A DNA stretch of 64,000 nt, taken from the NCBI GenBank assembly GCA_039527025.1, contig BAAAJN010000004.1, positions 124,001 through 188,000 of the forward strand, read 5' to 3'. The translations under genes and the position numbers were made by a program. Below the pieces are notes generated by a model. It did no database searches. It had not been told where the DNA came from and saw only the letters and a program-made list of their open reading frames with translations. This DNA comes from Microlunatus lacustris. GTDB taxonomy: Bacteria > Actinomycetota > Actinomycetes > Propionibacteriales > Propionibacteriaceae. This document shows, piece after piece, positions 26,036 to 35,298 of this stretch (the first letter of the stretch is position 1; the number at the start of each line of letters is the position of its first letter).

Positions 26036-26174
26036 GCTCCTAGGCTGGCGCTGGCGTGCAGGGCGCCTCCGGTCCGCGGGCAGGGCAGAGCCCACCTGCG
26101 AGGTGCGGTGCCCATCGTCCACCTCCTTCCGTCCCTGGCGTCGCGGACCGCAGGGGACGCGGAAGGAGGCCGCC

Positions 26175-27695
26175 GTGGCCACGACCCTGCCCGACCGCCC
26201 CGACCTGGACCAGCTCCGGCGCCGAGCCCGCGAGCTGCAGCGCGCGGCCAGCGCCGGAGGACCTGACGCCGTCGCCCTGCTGACCCGCCACCTCGGCGCC
26301 CTGCCCGCCGGACCGGTGCCGCTCCACCTCGCCCAGCTGGCCCTGGCCCGAGACGCCGGGTTCCCCAGCTGGCCACGGCTGGTCACCCAGCTGCGGGCCG
26401 TGCAGTCCGCGACGCGGGACCCCCTCCGGCCTCCGCCCACGGCCCCGGACCCGCTCAGCGACCTGCTGCGCTCGGCCGTGCTCCGCTTCGGATCCGACGA
26501 CGGTCCGGCCTCCTGGGAGCACGCCGCCTCGGTGCTGAGCGCTCACCCTGAGCTGCCCGCGGCCGACGTGCACGCCGCCGCGGTGACCGCGGACGTCGAC
26601 GGCCTGCGCGGGCACCTGCGGCGCGACGCCCGAGCCGCGAAGGCCGAGGGCGGCCCGTTCGGCTGGCCGCCGCTGCTGCACCTGGCGTTCAGCCGGCTGG
26701 CGCTGGTCGGAGTGCCCGGCAACCCCGTCGCGGCCCTGGACCTGCTGCTGGCCGCCGGCGCCGACGCCGCGGCCGGCTACTGCTGGCAGGGCTTCACCCC
26801 GCCCTTCACCGCTCTGGCCGGTGTGCTCGGCGGCGGCGAGGGCGGCCAGCCGGCGCACCCCCAGGCGCCGGCGCTGGCCGAGCGGCTGCTCGTCGCCGGG
26901 GCGGACGCGAACGACGGGCAGGCGCTCTACAACCGGATGTTCGGTCCCGCCGACGACCACCTGGACCTGCTGCTGCGGCACGGGCTCGGCCGGGGTGACG
27001 GCGGTCGGTGGCGTCGTCGGCTGCCCGACCTGGTCGACGCCCCGGACGCCCTGCTGGCCACCCAGCTCGCCTGGGCCGTGGTGCACGACCGGCGGCAGCG
27101 GATCCGACTGCTGGCCGCGAACGGGGTCGACCTGGACCGCCCGGTCACCGGCCGGCTCCCCGCGGCCGCCGGCCGCACACCCCTGCAGCTGGCCCGCCGC
27201 GCCGGCCGACCGGCCGTGGTCGCGCTGCTGACCTCGCTCGGCGCCCGGGCCGACGACGACCCCGAGGGGGAGCTGGTCCTCGCGCTGCTGACCGGCGACG
27301 AGGCTGCCGTGAGTCGACGGCTCACCGCGGACCCGGACGCTCTGCCAGCGCTGCGGACGACCGCCCCGTCGCTGGTGCTGCGGGCCGCGGTGGCCGACCA
27401 GCCCGGCGGCGTCCGGTTGCTGGCCCGGCTCGGCTTCGACGTCGACGCGCTGGGTCGCCAGGACGTGCCGATGGAGGAGCCGTGGGAGACGGCTCTGCAC
27501 CACGCCGCGGGGGCGGGGAAGGAGGACCTGGTCCGGCTGCTGCTCACGCTGGGCGCCGACCCGGAGATCCGGGACCGGCGGTTCGACGCCACGCCGCTGG
27601 AGTGGGCGCGCCACCTCGGCCGCCCCGGCACGGCCGACGTGCTGGCGCGGGTCACCCGGGTCGAGGAGCCGACCGGACCGTCCTCCCCGGGCTGA
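26175..27695 (+). CDS. Ankyrin repeat protein
   Basis: The protein (about 506 residues) has several degenerate ankyrin repeats, most clearly TALHHAAGAGKEDLVRLLLTLGADPEIRD near the C-terminus, RTPLQLARRAGRPAVVALLTSLGA and ALDLLLAAGADAA. No signal peptide or enzymatic domain is seen. GTG 26175 follows a strong GGAAGGAGG (26161-26169), which decides the start over an upstream in-frame codon at 26103. Ankyrin proteins bind other proteins; the partner is unknown. Confidence 0.85.
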   Translation: MATTLPDRPDLDQLRRRARELQRAASAGGPDAVALLTRHLGALPAGPVPLHLAQLALARDAGFPSWPRLVTQLRAVQSATRDPLRPPPTAPDPLSDLLRSAVLRFGSDDGPASWEHAASVLSAHPELPAADVHAAAVTADVDGLRGHLRRDARAAKAEGGPFGWPPLLHLAFSRLALVGVPGNPVAALDLLLAAGADAAAGYCWQGFTPPFTALAGVLGGGEGGQPAHPQAPALAERLLVAGADANDGQALYNRMFGPADDHLDLLLRHGLGRGDGGRWRRRLPDLVDAPDALLATQLAWAVVHDRRQRIRLLAANGVDLDRPVTGRLPAAAGRTPLQLARRAGRPAVVALLTSLGARADDDPEGELVLALLTGDEAAVSRRLTADPDALPALRTTAPSLVLRAAVADQPGGVRLLARLGFDVDALGRQDVPMEEPWETALHHAAGAGKEDLVRLLLTLGADPEIRDRRFDATPLEWARHLGRPGTADVLARVTRVEEPTGPSSPG

Positions 27696-27701
27696 GCCGG
27701 C

Positions 27702-27905
27702 TCAGGCCTTGGTGAGCGAAGACTCCTTGTGAGCAGCCTTGGCGCCCGACTTCTCCGACTCCACGACCCAGTAGGGCTCGTCCTCCGACGCCTTGAACTT
27801 CTGCCCGTCGAGGGTGAACTCCTTGGTCTTCTTCTCGACCGTCTTCCCGGTGGTCTTGCCCTGGGAGGTGTTCCAGTGGACCTTGTCGCCCTTGCTGAGT
27901 GCCAT
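27702..27905 (-). CDS. DUF2945 (HVA1/Tudor-like) small protein
   Basis: The 67-residue Lys-rich protein has the DUF2945 pattern: GDKVHWNTSQGKTTGKTV, then YWVVESEKSGAKAAHK. These small proteins are common in actinobacteria and often appear near general-stress genes; function unknown. TAAGAT on the minus strand (27917-27912) is 6 bases before the ATG. It is convergent with the ankyrin gene, with only 6 bases between the stops. Confidence 0.85.
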   Translation of the reverse strand: MALSKGDKVHWNTSQGKTTGKTVEKKTKEFTLDGQKFKASEDEPYWVVESEKSGAKAAHKESSLTKA

Positions 27906-27951
27906 GACCCGATCTTAGGAAGCACGCCCACGGGTCCGCTCCCGGGTGGAG

Positions 27952-28197
27952 CTACTGCAGGTAGCTCTCCACCTCGGGCACCGGGCGGGCCGTGGCCGCG
28001 TCGGGGTCCTCGCCGAACTCCTCGCGAGCCCGACGCTGCCGCAGCAGGTCCCAGCACTGGTCCAGCGACTCCTCGAGCTTGCGCATCCGCGCCCGCGTCT
28101 CAGCGGCGTCGGCGGGGTCCTCGGCCAGGTGGGCTCGCAGCTCCCGCTCGGTGTCCACGATCTGGTGGATGCGGTCCAAGATCTCGGCGTCGTCCAT
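27952..28197 (-). CDS. DUF2630 family small protein
   Basis: The 81-residue acidic, helical protein has the conserved DUF2630 segments IHQIVDTERELR and LEESLDQCWDLLRQRRA, ending in EVESYL. Function unknown. TAGGCT on the minus strand (28209-28204) lies 6 bases before the ATG, so it is probably transcribed alone as a leaderless message. Confidence 0.88.
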   Translation of the reverse strand: MDDAEILDRIHQIVDTERELRAHLAEDPADAAETRARMRKLEESLDQCWDLLRQRRAREEFGEDPDAATARPVPEVESYLQ

Positions 28198-28251
28198 GGC
28201 GGGAGCCTACGACCGCCGGCGCCGGGACCTGCCGCCTGGTCCCACCGGAGG

Positions 28252-29343
28252 TCAGTCGGTGACGGCGAGCACCGGAGCCCGGTCGTCCTGCCGGAACAAC
28301 CACTCCAGGCGCTCGCCCGCGTGCCCGTCGTCGAGGTGGGCGAACAACCGCTGGAACTCGGCGTACCGCTCACCGTAGGCCGCCTGGACGTGCTCGAGGT
28401 CGCCCAGCGCGGCGACCACCTGGTCCGAGCTCTGCAGCACCGGCCCGGGGGCCAGCGGCTCGAGGTCGAAGTAGAAGCCGCGCAAGGTGTCGCGGTAGCT
28501 GTCCAGGTCGTAGGCGAAGAACAGCAACGGCTTGCCGGTGATGGCGAAGTCGAACATGGTCGAGGAGTAGTCGGTGACCATGGCGTCCGCGGCCAGGTAC
28601 AGCTCGTGCACGTCCGGGTACCGCGACACGTCGACGACCCGGTCGTGGGTGCCCGCGGTACCCCGGCCGGTCATCTTGTAGTGGAGGCGCGGCAGCAGCC
28701 AGACGTCGTCGGGGAGCTCGCGGACGAAGGACGGGACGTCCAGCGCGAGCTCGACGTCACCCTCGGCGTAGAACTCGTCGTCGCGCCAGGTCGGGGTGTA
28801 GAGCACCGCCGTGACGTCCTCGGGGATGCCGAGCGCGGCCCGGACCCGGGCCCGGACGGCCGGCGCCTGCGGGCCCACGAGGACGTCGTTGCGGGGGTAG
28901 CCGACTTCGAGCACCTCGCCGCGGAAGCCGAAGGCATCCCGCAGTCGCGGGGTGGAGATCGCGTTCGGGGAGAGCAGGTAGTCCCAGCGCGCGACGTCGA
29001 GGTCGAGACGGGGGAGGACGCCCTCGGGGGCCCAGAGGACGTCGTGGTGGATCCGCTTGAGGGGGGTGCCGTGCCAGGTCTGGAGGTAGACCGCACCGGG
29101 CTTCTTGTCCCAGGGGAAGTCGAGGTGGCTGTTGGCCACCACCAGGTCGGCGTCCTCGAGGGCTGCGCGAGCCGCCCGGCTGCCGAACCGGACGGTGTGC
29201 ACGTCGGCGGGGAAGCCGTCGGCGAAGCGGGGGTCGCAGAGCCAGGTGTGGCTGCCGTGCGGGTCCAGGTGCCGCATCCGCTCGTACAGGGCTCGGGGGT
29301 TGTCGCTGTAGCGTCCTTCGAACGCGTCGTAGACCACTTTCAT
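28252..29343 (-). CDS. CDP-glycerol:poly(glycerophosphate) glycerophosphotransferase family (TagB/TagF-like)
   Basis: The 363-residue protein has the family motifs QTWHGTPLKR (N-terminal part), RNDVL, YTPTWRDDEF and the C-terminal VTDYSSTMFDFA. These enzymes prime or extend teichoic-acid chains by transferring glycerophosphate or another polyol phosphate from a CDP-activated donor. At this length it has the transferase core without the N-terminal extension of TagF polymerases. Its start overlaps the upstream HAD gene by 4 bases, so the two are co-translated. The acceptor is unknown. Confidence 0.88.
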   Translation of the reverse strand: MKVVYDAFEGRYSDNPRALYERMRHLDPHGSHTWLCDPRFADGFPADVHTVRFGSRAARAALEDADLVVANSHLDFPWDKKPGAVYLQTWHGTPLKRIHHDVLWAPEGVLPRLDLDVARWDYLLSPNAISTPRLRDAFGFRGEVLEVGYPRNDVLVGPQAPAVRARVRAALGIPEDVTAVLYTPTWRDDEFYAEGDVELALDVPSFVRELPDDVWLLPRLHYKMTGRGTAGTHDRVVDVSRYPDVHELYLAADAMVTDYSSTMFDFAITGKPLLFFAYDLDSYRDTLRGFYFDLEPLAPGPVLQSSDQVVAALGDLEHVQAAYGERYAEFQRLFAHLDDGHAGERLEWLFRQDDRAPVLAVTD

Positions 29344-30134
29344 GTGAGGGCACCGTCCTTCCGGTCCAGGGTGGGTCGGGTCGACCGGCTGCGGCGGAGG
29401 AGGTCAGCCAGGTCGGCCCAGGAGTCGAGCAGCGCGTGGACGCCCACCCGCTGCAGCTCGAGCACCCGCTGGGCGCGCTCGGCCGGCGGGACGAAGCAGA
29501 GCAGGCCCACGGTGTAGAGGCCGGCCGCCACGGCCGACTGGGCGCCGGGCACCGCGTCCTCGACGGCCAGCGCGGTCCCGGGCGCCAGACCCAGCTGCTG
29601 CACGGCCAGCTGGTAGACGGCAGGGTCGGGCTTGCTGGTGGGCACGGGCAGCGAGTCCTGGGCGCTGAAGCGCCGCGCGGCGGGGAACAGCTCCACCAAC
29701 CCGGAGCTCTTCAGGCTGGCGTCGATGCGGGTGAGCGCGCTGGAGCTCACCAGAGCCAGACCGAAGCCGGCCTGCAGCGCCCGGAGCGGCTCGCGCACGG
29801 ACTCGTCGGGCCGCAGCACCGCGGCCAGGTGCCGGGTGACGACCTCGTTCTCCTCGGCGACCCAGGCCTCGAGGTCCCGGACGAAGGCCGGCGACGTGAC
29901 GGCGACCCCGTGCGCGCGGGCGAGCTCGGTCACCGTCAGCCGGAAGCTCTTGCCGTTGGCGGCGAGTCGCAGCTGCTCGGCGGTGAAGCGCTCGGCGGCG
30001 CCCATCCGCTCCAGGCAGGCGTTCACCACCGCGACCGAGGCCTCGAAGGCCGGTTCCTCGGAGGCGAACAGCGTCCCGTCGGCGTCGCACAGCAGGGTGC
30101 TGACCGCGCTCAGGTCAAGGTCGGGGTGCGGCAT
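29340..30134 (-). CDS. HAD-superfamily phosphatase (phosphoglycolate phosphatase-like)
   Basis: The 264-residue protein has all HAD motifs: DADGT (motif I, about residue 17), SSSAL (motif II), SKPDP with the Lys of motif III, and EDAVPGAQSA (motif IV). The long helical cap between motifs I and II fits the beta-phosphoglucomutase/phosphoglycolate phosphatase group. GGAGG lies 8 bases before the ATG. It overlaps the CDP-glycerol transferase gene, which suggests that it dephosphorylates a polyol or sugar phosphate in the same pathway (inference). Confidence 0.88.
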   Translation of the reverse strand: MPHPDLDLSAVSTLLCDADGTLFASEEPAFEASVAVVNACLERMGAAERFTAEQLRLAANGKSFRLTVTELARAHGVAVTSPAFVRDLEAWVAEENEVVTRHLAAVLRPDESVREPLRALQAGFGLALVSSSALTRIDASLKSSGLVELFPAARRFSAQDSLPVPTSKPDPAVYQLAVQQLGLAPGTALAVEDAVPGAQSAVAAGLYTVGLLCFVPPAERAQRVLELQRVGVHALLDSWADLADLLRRSRSTRPTLDRKDGALT

Positions 30135-30188
30135 CGTCCTACCTCCGGTCGTGGGTGCGGACGAGCCGCGTCAGGGCAAAGGGAGATC

Positions 30189-31733
30189 TTACGCCTTGGA
30201 GGCCAGTGCCGACGAGACAGCGGCCCGCCACCCCTGCTCGGCGAGGACGGCCAGCTGGCGTTCGAGGGTGACGCCGAGGTGGCCCCGCTGGCCGAGGTCA
30301 CCGAAGACGTCGTGAACGGCGAGCACCGACCGCAGGTCCGACCTGCCCTCCGCCGCCAGGGCTTGCAGCTCGGCCCCGCGGACGTCGGCCAGCCCCAGCC
30401 CGTCGGGCTGGCGCAGGCAGTGCAGCCAGGCGGCGACGGCCAGGGCCAGCAGCTGGTGCGGTCGGCCCTGGTCGGCGGCTTCGCGCAGCGACGGGAGCAG
30501 GTAGGCGGGCACCTTCGTCGAGGCCCGGCCGGCCAGCCGGGCCAGCGGGTCGACCAGCACCGGGTTCGCGAGCCGGGTGAGCAGCGTCTGCTGGTAGCCG
30601 ACCAGGTCCAGGCCCGGGACGGGCGGCAGCAGCGGGGCCACCTCCTCGGCCATCAGCGCCGAGACGTAGGCCCGCAGCAGCGGGTCAGCCATCGCCTCAC
30701 CGGTGTCGCGGTAGCCGGCCAGCACCCCGAGGAAGCCGAGCGCGCAGTGCGTCCCGTTGAGCAGCCGCGTCTTGGCCCGCTTGTGCGGAGCCACGTCGGC
30801 CACGAACTGGACGCCGACCTGGTCCAGCGGGGGTCGCGGCCCGGCGAAGGCGTCCTCCACCACCCACTGGCTGAAGGGTTCGGTGACCACGGGCCACCGG
30901 TCGCGGAGGCCGAACCCGTCGGCCAGCAGCCGGCGGTGGCCCTCGTCGGTGGTGGGCGTGATCCGGTCGACCATGGCGTCGGGGAAGCTGACGTGCTGCT
31001 CGACCCAGCGGACCAGCGCCGGGTCACGACGCTCCGCCAGGAGCAGGACGGCCGCCCGGCTCGCCGCCGCAGCGTCCGCCCGGTTGTCGCAGGACAGCAC
31101 CGTGAGCCCCGGCGCGTCCTGCCGGTGGCGCTGCTCCAGGGCGGCGACCAGGAAGCCGAAGGCCGTCCGGGGCTCTGCGGGGTGGTCCAGGTCGTGCTGC
31201 AGGTCCGAGCCGGACACCTCCCCGGTGACCGGGTCGACCGGGTAGCCGTCGCCGGTGAGGGTCAGCGTGACCAGGGCGGTCCGGCGCCGGGCGAGCGCGG
31301 CCAGCACCGCGGTCGGCTTCTCCGGGGCGTAGTGGTAGCGGCGCAGCGCGCCCACGACCCGGGCGCGGGCGCCGTCGGCCCCCTGCTCGAGCACGGTGTA
31401 GAGCAGGTCCTGCGGCGGCAGTGCCTCCTGGATCCGCGGGCTCCGCAGGCCGACGCCGGTGATGCCCCACCGGGTCAGCCCGAGGCGGGCGAGGTCGTCG
31501 AAGTAGACGCCCTGGTGGGCGCGGTGGAAGCTGCCGACGCCGAGGTGCACGACACCGCTGCGCAGCTGGTCGCGGCGGTAGAGCGGCACGTCCACACGAC
31601 CGCGGAAGCGCGGGAGGTTGCGCTCACGCAGGGCCCAGGACCGGGTCCCGGGGTCGACGACGCGCGCGCGGCGACCACTGGGCGAACCGAACGGGCTCGC
31701 CGGGGCGATCTGGTCAGGGTGCAGTCCGGCCAT
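30189..31733 (-). CDS. Mannitol/polyol dehydrogenase family protein
   Basis: The 514-residue protein belongs to the long-chain mannitol dehydrogenase family. It has HLGVGSFHRAHQ (NAD-binding start), TEPFSQWVVED, and the catalytic K-x5-N-x2-H pattern inside KTRLLNGTHCALGFLG. The usual SCDN-x3-NG motif is changed to SCDNRADAA. Family members interconvert polyols with ketoses, or sugar acids with keto-acids. ATG 31733 with GAAAGG upstream was preferred to earlier in-frame codons. It is followed by the HAD and CDP-glycerol transferase genes on the same strand. Confidence 0.88.
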   Translation of the reverse strand: MAGLHPDQIAPASPFGSPSGRRARVVDPGTRSWALRERNLPRFRGRVDVPLYRRDQLRSGVVHLGVGSFHRAHQGVYFDDLARLGLTRWGITGVGLRSPRIQEALPPQDLLYTVLEQGADGARARVVGALRRYHYAPEKPTAVLAALARRRTALVTLTLTGDGYPVDPVTGEVSGSDLQHDLDHPAEPRTAFGFLVAALEQRHRQDAPGLTVLSCDNRADAAAASRAAVLLLAERRDPALVRWVEQHVSFPDAMVDRITPTTDEGHRRLLADGFGLRDRWPVVTEPFSQWVVEDAFAGPRPPLDQVGVQFVADVAPHKRAKTRLLNGTHCALGFLGVLAGYRDTGEAMADPLLRAYVSALMAEEVAPLLPPVPGLDLVGYQQTLLTRLANPVLVDPLARLAGRASTKVPAYLLPSLREAADQGRPHQLLALAVAAWLHCLRQPDGLGLADVRGAELQALAAEGRSDLRSVLAVHDVFGDLGQRGHLGVTLERQLAVLAEQGWRAAVSSALASKA

Positions 31734-31872
31734 GGAGACGACCTTTCGGAGCGGTCGGCCAGCGGGACCGAGGAGGGGCTCAGCGCGACCGGGGGGAGGG
31801 GCGGCGCTGCACTGCCGAACGCTGTGCTGATTGTGCACCCGGGCTCGCCTTCCGGCAAACGGCCGCGGCGGC

Positions 31873-33312
31873 TCAGCCGCCGTCGGCGGCTCGCCGCGCC
31901 GCTGCCACCGTGCGGGCCGCCTTCTCGACGAACGCCGCCGGATCGGCCTTGCGCTCCAGGCCGGCGGCATTCATGTAGCGGGTCTTGCCGAAGACGGTGC
32001 GCTCGGTCCAGCCGCGGTCGTGCTGCCCGAACACCCAGGCCACGTTGGCGTAGGAGTTCGCGTCGCGGCCGTCCACGAAGTAGGTGTTGTTGAGCCGCAG
32101 GGTGGTGGCGTGCGCCTCCTCGGGGCTGGCCGACCACTCCAGGATCTTCTTGCCCCAGTACATCCGCATGTAGTTGTGCAGGTAGCCGGCGTAGCGCATC
32201 TCCTCCATGGCGGCGTTCCAGTAGGGGTCCTCCGTCTGCGCGTCCTCCAGCTGCTGCGGGGTGTACTGCGGATCGCGCCGGTCGCCCGCGTGCTCGGCGA
32301 GGGTCTGCCGCGCCCACGCCGGCAGAGCCTCGTAGCTGTCGTAGCGCGGCTCGTAGAACACGAAGTTCATCGGCAGCTCACGGCGGACGATCAGCTCCTC
32401 CAGGTAGGTCTCGACGTTCTCGTCGACGCCGTCGGCGTGCTCGCGGACCTGCAGCGCGATGAATACGGGGGACAGCTGCCCGAAGTGCAGGTACTTGCTC
32501 ATGTGCGAGACGTGGTCGGTCTGCGGCTGGTTGCGGTGGGTCGCGTACTCGGCGAACCTCGACGCCAAGAAGTCGGCGAGCACCTGCCGGCCGGCGCTGG
32601 TGCCGCCCTCGAACAGCAGCACCGGAGGCACCGTCCGGTCCAGCGTCAGCCGGTCCAGCAGGGCGTCCGGGTCGCGGAGGTCCTCGCCCGGCACGCCCGG
32701 GTCGGTGGTGTCGTGCAGCTGCGCCTGCGGCAGGTCGACGAGGAACCGCTCGAGGTGCCGGGTTATCTTGGGCCGCAGCGTCCGGGCCGCGGACTCCAAC
32801 TTGCCTGAGGCCAGTTCGACCGGGACGACGACGTCGCTCTCCACCTGGACCACGGCGCAGCCGGCCTCGGCGGCGACCCGCTCCCGCCAGGCCCGCTGCG
32901 GGCGCAGGTAGCCGCGGTCGCAGACGACCAGGGCGGCCTCGGCGGCCAGCCGCATGGCCACCTCGTCCGGGGCGCCGCGCTGCACGACGAAGGGGATCCG
33001 CCGCCGCTGCAGCGCGGCGGCGACGTCGGCGAGCCCGTGCACCATGAAGTGGTAGTGCCGCAGGTTGGCCTCGGGGTAGTCGTCCATCAGCCCGAAGGCG
33101 ACCAGCAGCGGCAGGCCGAGCTCGTTGGCGCGGTGCACGGCGTGCTCGAGGGCGTGGTTCAGCTCGCTGCGCTGGGACTGCTGCATCCAGTACAGGACGT
33201 AGCGCCCGCTCGCCCGCACCGGGTGGTCACCGAGCACCTGCACCCGCTCGGCCTGGATGCCGGGGTGGACGTCGGCAGGCGGGTCGGGGAGCCGCGACTT
33301 CGAGGTGACCAT
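31873..33312 (-). CDS. phr: Deoxyribodipyrimidine photolyase, class II
   Basis: The 479-residue protein has class II photolyase features: YWMQQSQRSELNHALE at the N-terminus, the FAD-site region HMSKYLHFGQLSP, and RRELPMNFVFYEP. The C-terminal part contains MEEMRYAGYLHNYMRMYWGKKILEW, then FGQHDRGW. It repairs cyclobutane pyrimidine dimers using light and FADH-. TATCCT on the minus strand (33324-33319) is 6 bases before the ATG, so the mRNA is probably leaderless. It is divergent from the ArsR-MFS unit. Confidence 0.93.
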   Translation of the reverse strand: MVTSKSRLPDPPADVHPGIQAERVQVLGDHPVRASGRYVLYWMQQSQRSELNHALEHAVHRANELGLPLLVAFGLMDDYPEANLRHYHFMVHGLADVAAALQRRRIPFVVQRGAPDEVAMRLAAEAALVVCDRGYLRPQRAWRERVAAEAGCAVVQVESDVVVPVELASGKLESAARTLRPKITRHLERFLVDLPQAQLHDTTDPGVPGEDLRDPDALLDRLTLDRTVPPVLLFEGGTSAGRQVLADFLASRFAEYATHRNQPQTDHVSHMSKYLHFGQLSPVFIALQVREHADGVDENVETYLEELIVRRELPMNFVFYEPRYDSYEALPAWARQTLAEHAGDRRDPQYTPQQLEDAQTEDPYWNAAMEEMRYAGYLHNYMRMYWGKKILEWSASPEEAHATTLRLNNTYFVDGRDANSYANVAWVFGQHDRGWTERTVFGKTRYMNAAGLERKADPAAFVEKAARTVAAARRAADGG

Positions 33313-33363
33313 GCGCCGAGGATAGGCGGGGCCTGCCGACAGTTCCTACCGGCCCAGCATGCA

Positions 33364-33403
33364 TGCACAGATGTTGTGCAAAAGATCTCTGCAGAACTAC
33401 TCT
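33364..33403 (+). promoter_or_regulatory. Promoter with overlapping inverted repeat for arsR-MFS
   Basis: TTGTGC (33374-33379) and TACTCT (33398-33403), 18 bases apart, form a promoter, with the -10 six bases before ATG 33410. TGCACA (33364-33369) and TGTGCA (33375-33380) form a perfect 6-bp inverted repeat around GATGT, overlapping the -35. This fits repression by the ArsR protein encoded just downstream. Confidence 0.65.
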
Positions 33404-33409
33404 GCGACC

Positions 33410-34012
33410 ATGAGCGGATCTGAGCACTACACGGGCCTGCGGCTCGACGCCGTCGCCCTGCGCGTCCTCGCCCACCCGCTGCGCTCGCGCCTGCTGTCCC
33501 GGCTCCGGGTTGACGGACCCGCCACGGCGACGGAGCTGGCCGAGACTCTGGGCACCAACACCGGCGCGACCAGCTACCACCTGCGCAAGCTGGAGTCGGT
33601 GGGGTTGGTCACCGATACCGGGGAGGGGGAGGGCAGGCGGCGGCTCTGGCGCGCCTCGACCAGCTACCACAGCTTCGACCCCTCCGACTACCGCGACGAC
33701 GACGAGGCCTCGGCCGCCGTCGGGTGGCTGCAGCGGGACTACGTGAGGCAGATGGCCGGCCGGGCCGAGGGCTGGTTCGACGCTGCGGACCGCTGGCCGG
33801 ACGCCTGGGTCGATGCGGCGGGCTACGGGGACACCCACCTGATGGTCACGGCCGAGCAGCTGCGCCAGGTGCAGGCCGAGCTGTGGTCGCTGCTCGACCG
33901 GTGGCGCACAGCGGGGGAGGGTGATCCTGCGGCCCGGCAGGTGCTCGTCTCCCTCGTCGTCCACCCCCGCGACGTCACCGACCCGCCCCGGCCCGGACCG
34001 GAGCAGTCGTGA
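33410..34012 (+). CDS. ArsR-family (winged helix) transcriptional regulator
   Basis: The 200-residue protein has an N-terminal winged helix: LRVLAHPLRSRLLSRL, TATELAETLGTNTGATSYHLRKLE and VGLVTDTGEGEGRRRLW. A C-terminal helical domain of about 110 residues probably binds an effector or forms the dimer. No ArsR metal-binding CVC motif is present. ATG 33410 was chosen by -10 spacing and by the conserved start; an earlier ATG at 33359 lies in the promoter. The stop overlaps the MFS start (GTGA), so regulator and transporter are co-expressed. Confidence 0.9.
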   Translation: MSGSEHYTGLRLDAVALRVLAHPLRSRLLSRLRVDGPATATELAETLGTNTGATSYHLRKLESVGLVTDTGEGEGRRRLWRASTSYHSFDPSDYRDDDEASAAVGWLQRDYVRQMAGRAEGWFDAADRWPDAWVDAAGYGDTHLMVTAEQLRQVQAELWSLLDRWRTAGEGDPAARQVLVSLVVHPRDVTDPPRPGPEQS

Positions 34013-35298
34013 CCCCGCTCTCGGCGGCGTCGGCCCGGAGGCGGTTGCTGCTGCTGACGGCCACCCGCTGGCTGCCCGTCGGTCTGGTCTTCGGCCTCAC
34101 CACGCTGCTGCCGCTGGAACGTGGTCTGAGCCTGACCCAGGTGACGGCGGTGCTCGCGGTCCAGGGCTTCGTGGTCCTCGCGCTGGAGCTGCCCACCGGC
34201 GGCTTGGCCGATGCGGTCGGGCGGCGTCCGCTGCTCGTCCTCGCTGCGCTGGTCGCCGTGGTCAGCGGCGTGCTGTTCCTGCTGGCCACCGACGTCGTGG
34301 CGTTCGCGGTGGCCATGGTGCTGCAGGGGGTCTTCCGCGCCCTGGACTCCGGCCCGCTGGAGGCCTGGTACGTCGACACGGCCCAGGCCGCCGACCCGGA
34401 CGTCGCCGTCGAGCGGACGCTGGGCCAGGCCGGGGCGGTGCTGGGTGTGGCCATCGCCGGTGGCGCGCTGGTCTCGGGCGGCCTGGTGGCCTGGCACCCG
34501 GTGCCGGGGTCGAGCGCGCTGGGACTGCCCTACCTGCTCTCCACCGTGCTGCTCGGGATGCACGCCCTGCTGGTGCTGCTGCTGGTCCGCGAGCCGCGGT
34601 CCGGCTCCCGGGCCGCCAGCCGGCGGACGGCACTGGCCGCGGCCCGGGAGGCGCCTCGGGTGGTGCGCCAGGGGCTCGTGGTCGTCGGTCGGAACCCGGT
34701 GCTGCGCGGGCTGGTGCTCGTCGAGGTGTTCTGGAGCGTGGCGATGATCGCTTTCGAGACGCTCAACCCGGTGCGCCTGGCCGAGCTGGTGGGCGGCGAG
34801 GCGCGGGCAGGGGCGCTGTACGGCCCGGCCTCCGCCGCGGCCTGGGCCCTCTACGCCGCCGGCTCCGCGGTGGCCGGGCTGGCGGCGGGCCGGATCGGGG
34901 TCGCCCGGACGGCAGTGCTGGCCCGGCTGCTCAACGGCTGCTTCGTCATCGCCATGGGCCTGGTCGCCGGACCGGTCGGCCTGGTGGCGGCGTACTGGCT
35001 CGCCTACCTCACCCACGGCGCGGCGAACCCGGTGCACAGCACGCTGCTGCACCGCCAAGCCGAGCGCTCCCACCGGGTCACCGTGCTGTCGGTCAACTCC
35101 ATGGTGGCCGGCGGGGTCTACAGCCTCGGGCTGCTGGCCCTCGGCTCGCTCGCGCACGGCACCTCGACCGCCGCGGCCATGGTCGTGGCCGGCGTGCTCA
35201 GCCTCGGTGGCGCGCTGGCCTACCGTCCTGCCCTGCGGGAGGAACGAGCTCAGCGGCTGACGTCGCCGGTGCCAGAGTTCAGCCAACCCAGCAGTTGA
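34009..35298 (+). CDS. MFS transporter
   Basis: This major facilitator protein (429 residues) has about 12 hydrophobic segments and the loop 2-3 signature GGLADAVGRRPLL. GTG 34009 overlaps the arsR stop, so it is the likely target and partner of that regulator. ArsR-MFS pairs often handle drugs or toxic compounds, but the substrate is unknown. Its last 49 bases overlap the convergent gene at 35250-35567. Confidence 0.88.
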   Translation: MTPLSAASARRRLLLLTATRWLPVGLVFGLTTLLPLERGLSLTQVTAVLAVQGFVVLALELPTGGLADAVGRRPLLVLAALVAVVSGVLFLLATDVVAFAVAMVLQGVFRALDSGPLEAWYVDTAQAADPDVAVERTLGQAGAVLGVAIAGGALVSGGLVAWHPVPGSSALGLPYLLSTVLLGMHALLVLLLVREPRSGSRAASRRTALAAAREAPRVVRQGLVVVGRNPVLRGLVLVEVFWSVAMIAFETLNPVRLAELVGGEARAGALYGPASAAAWALYAAGSAVAGLAAGRIGVARTAVLARLLNGCFVIAMGLVAGPVGLVAAYWLAYLTHGAANPVHSTLLHRQAERSHRVTVLSVNSMVAGGVYSLGLLALGSLAHGTSTAAAMVVAGVLSLGGALAYRPALREERAQRLTSPVPEFSQPSS

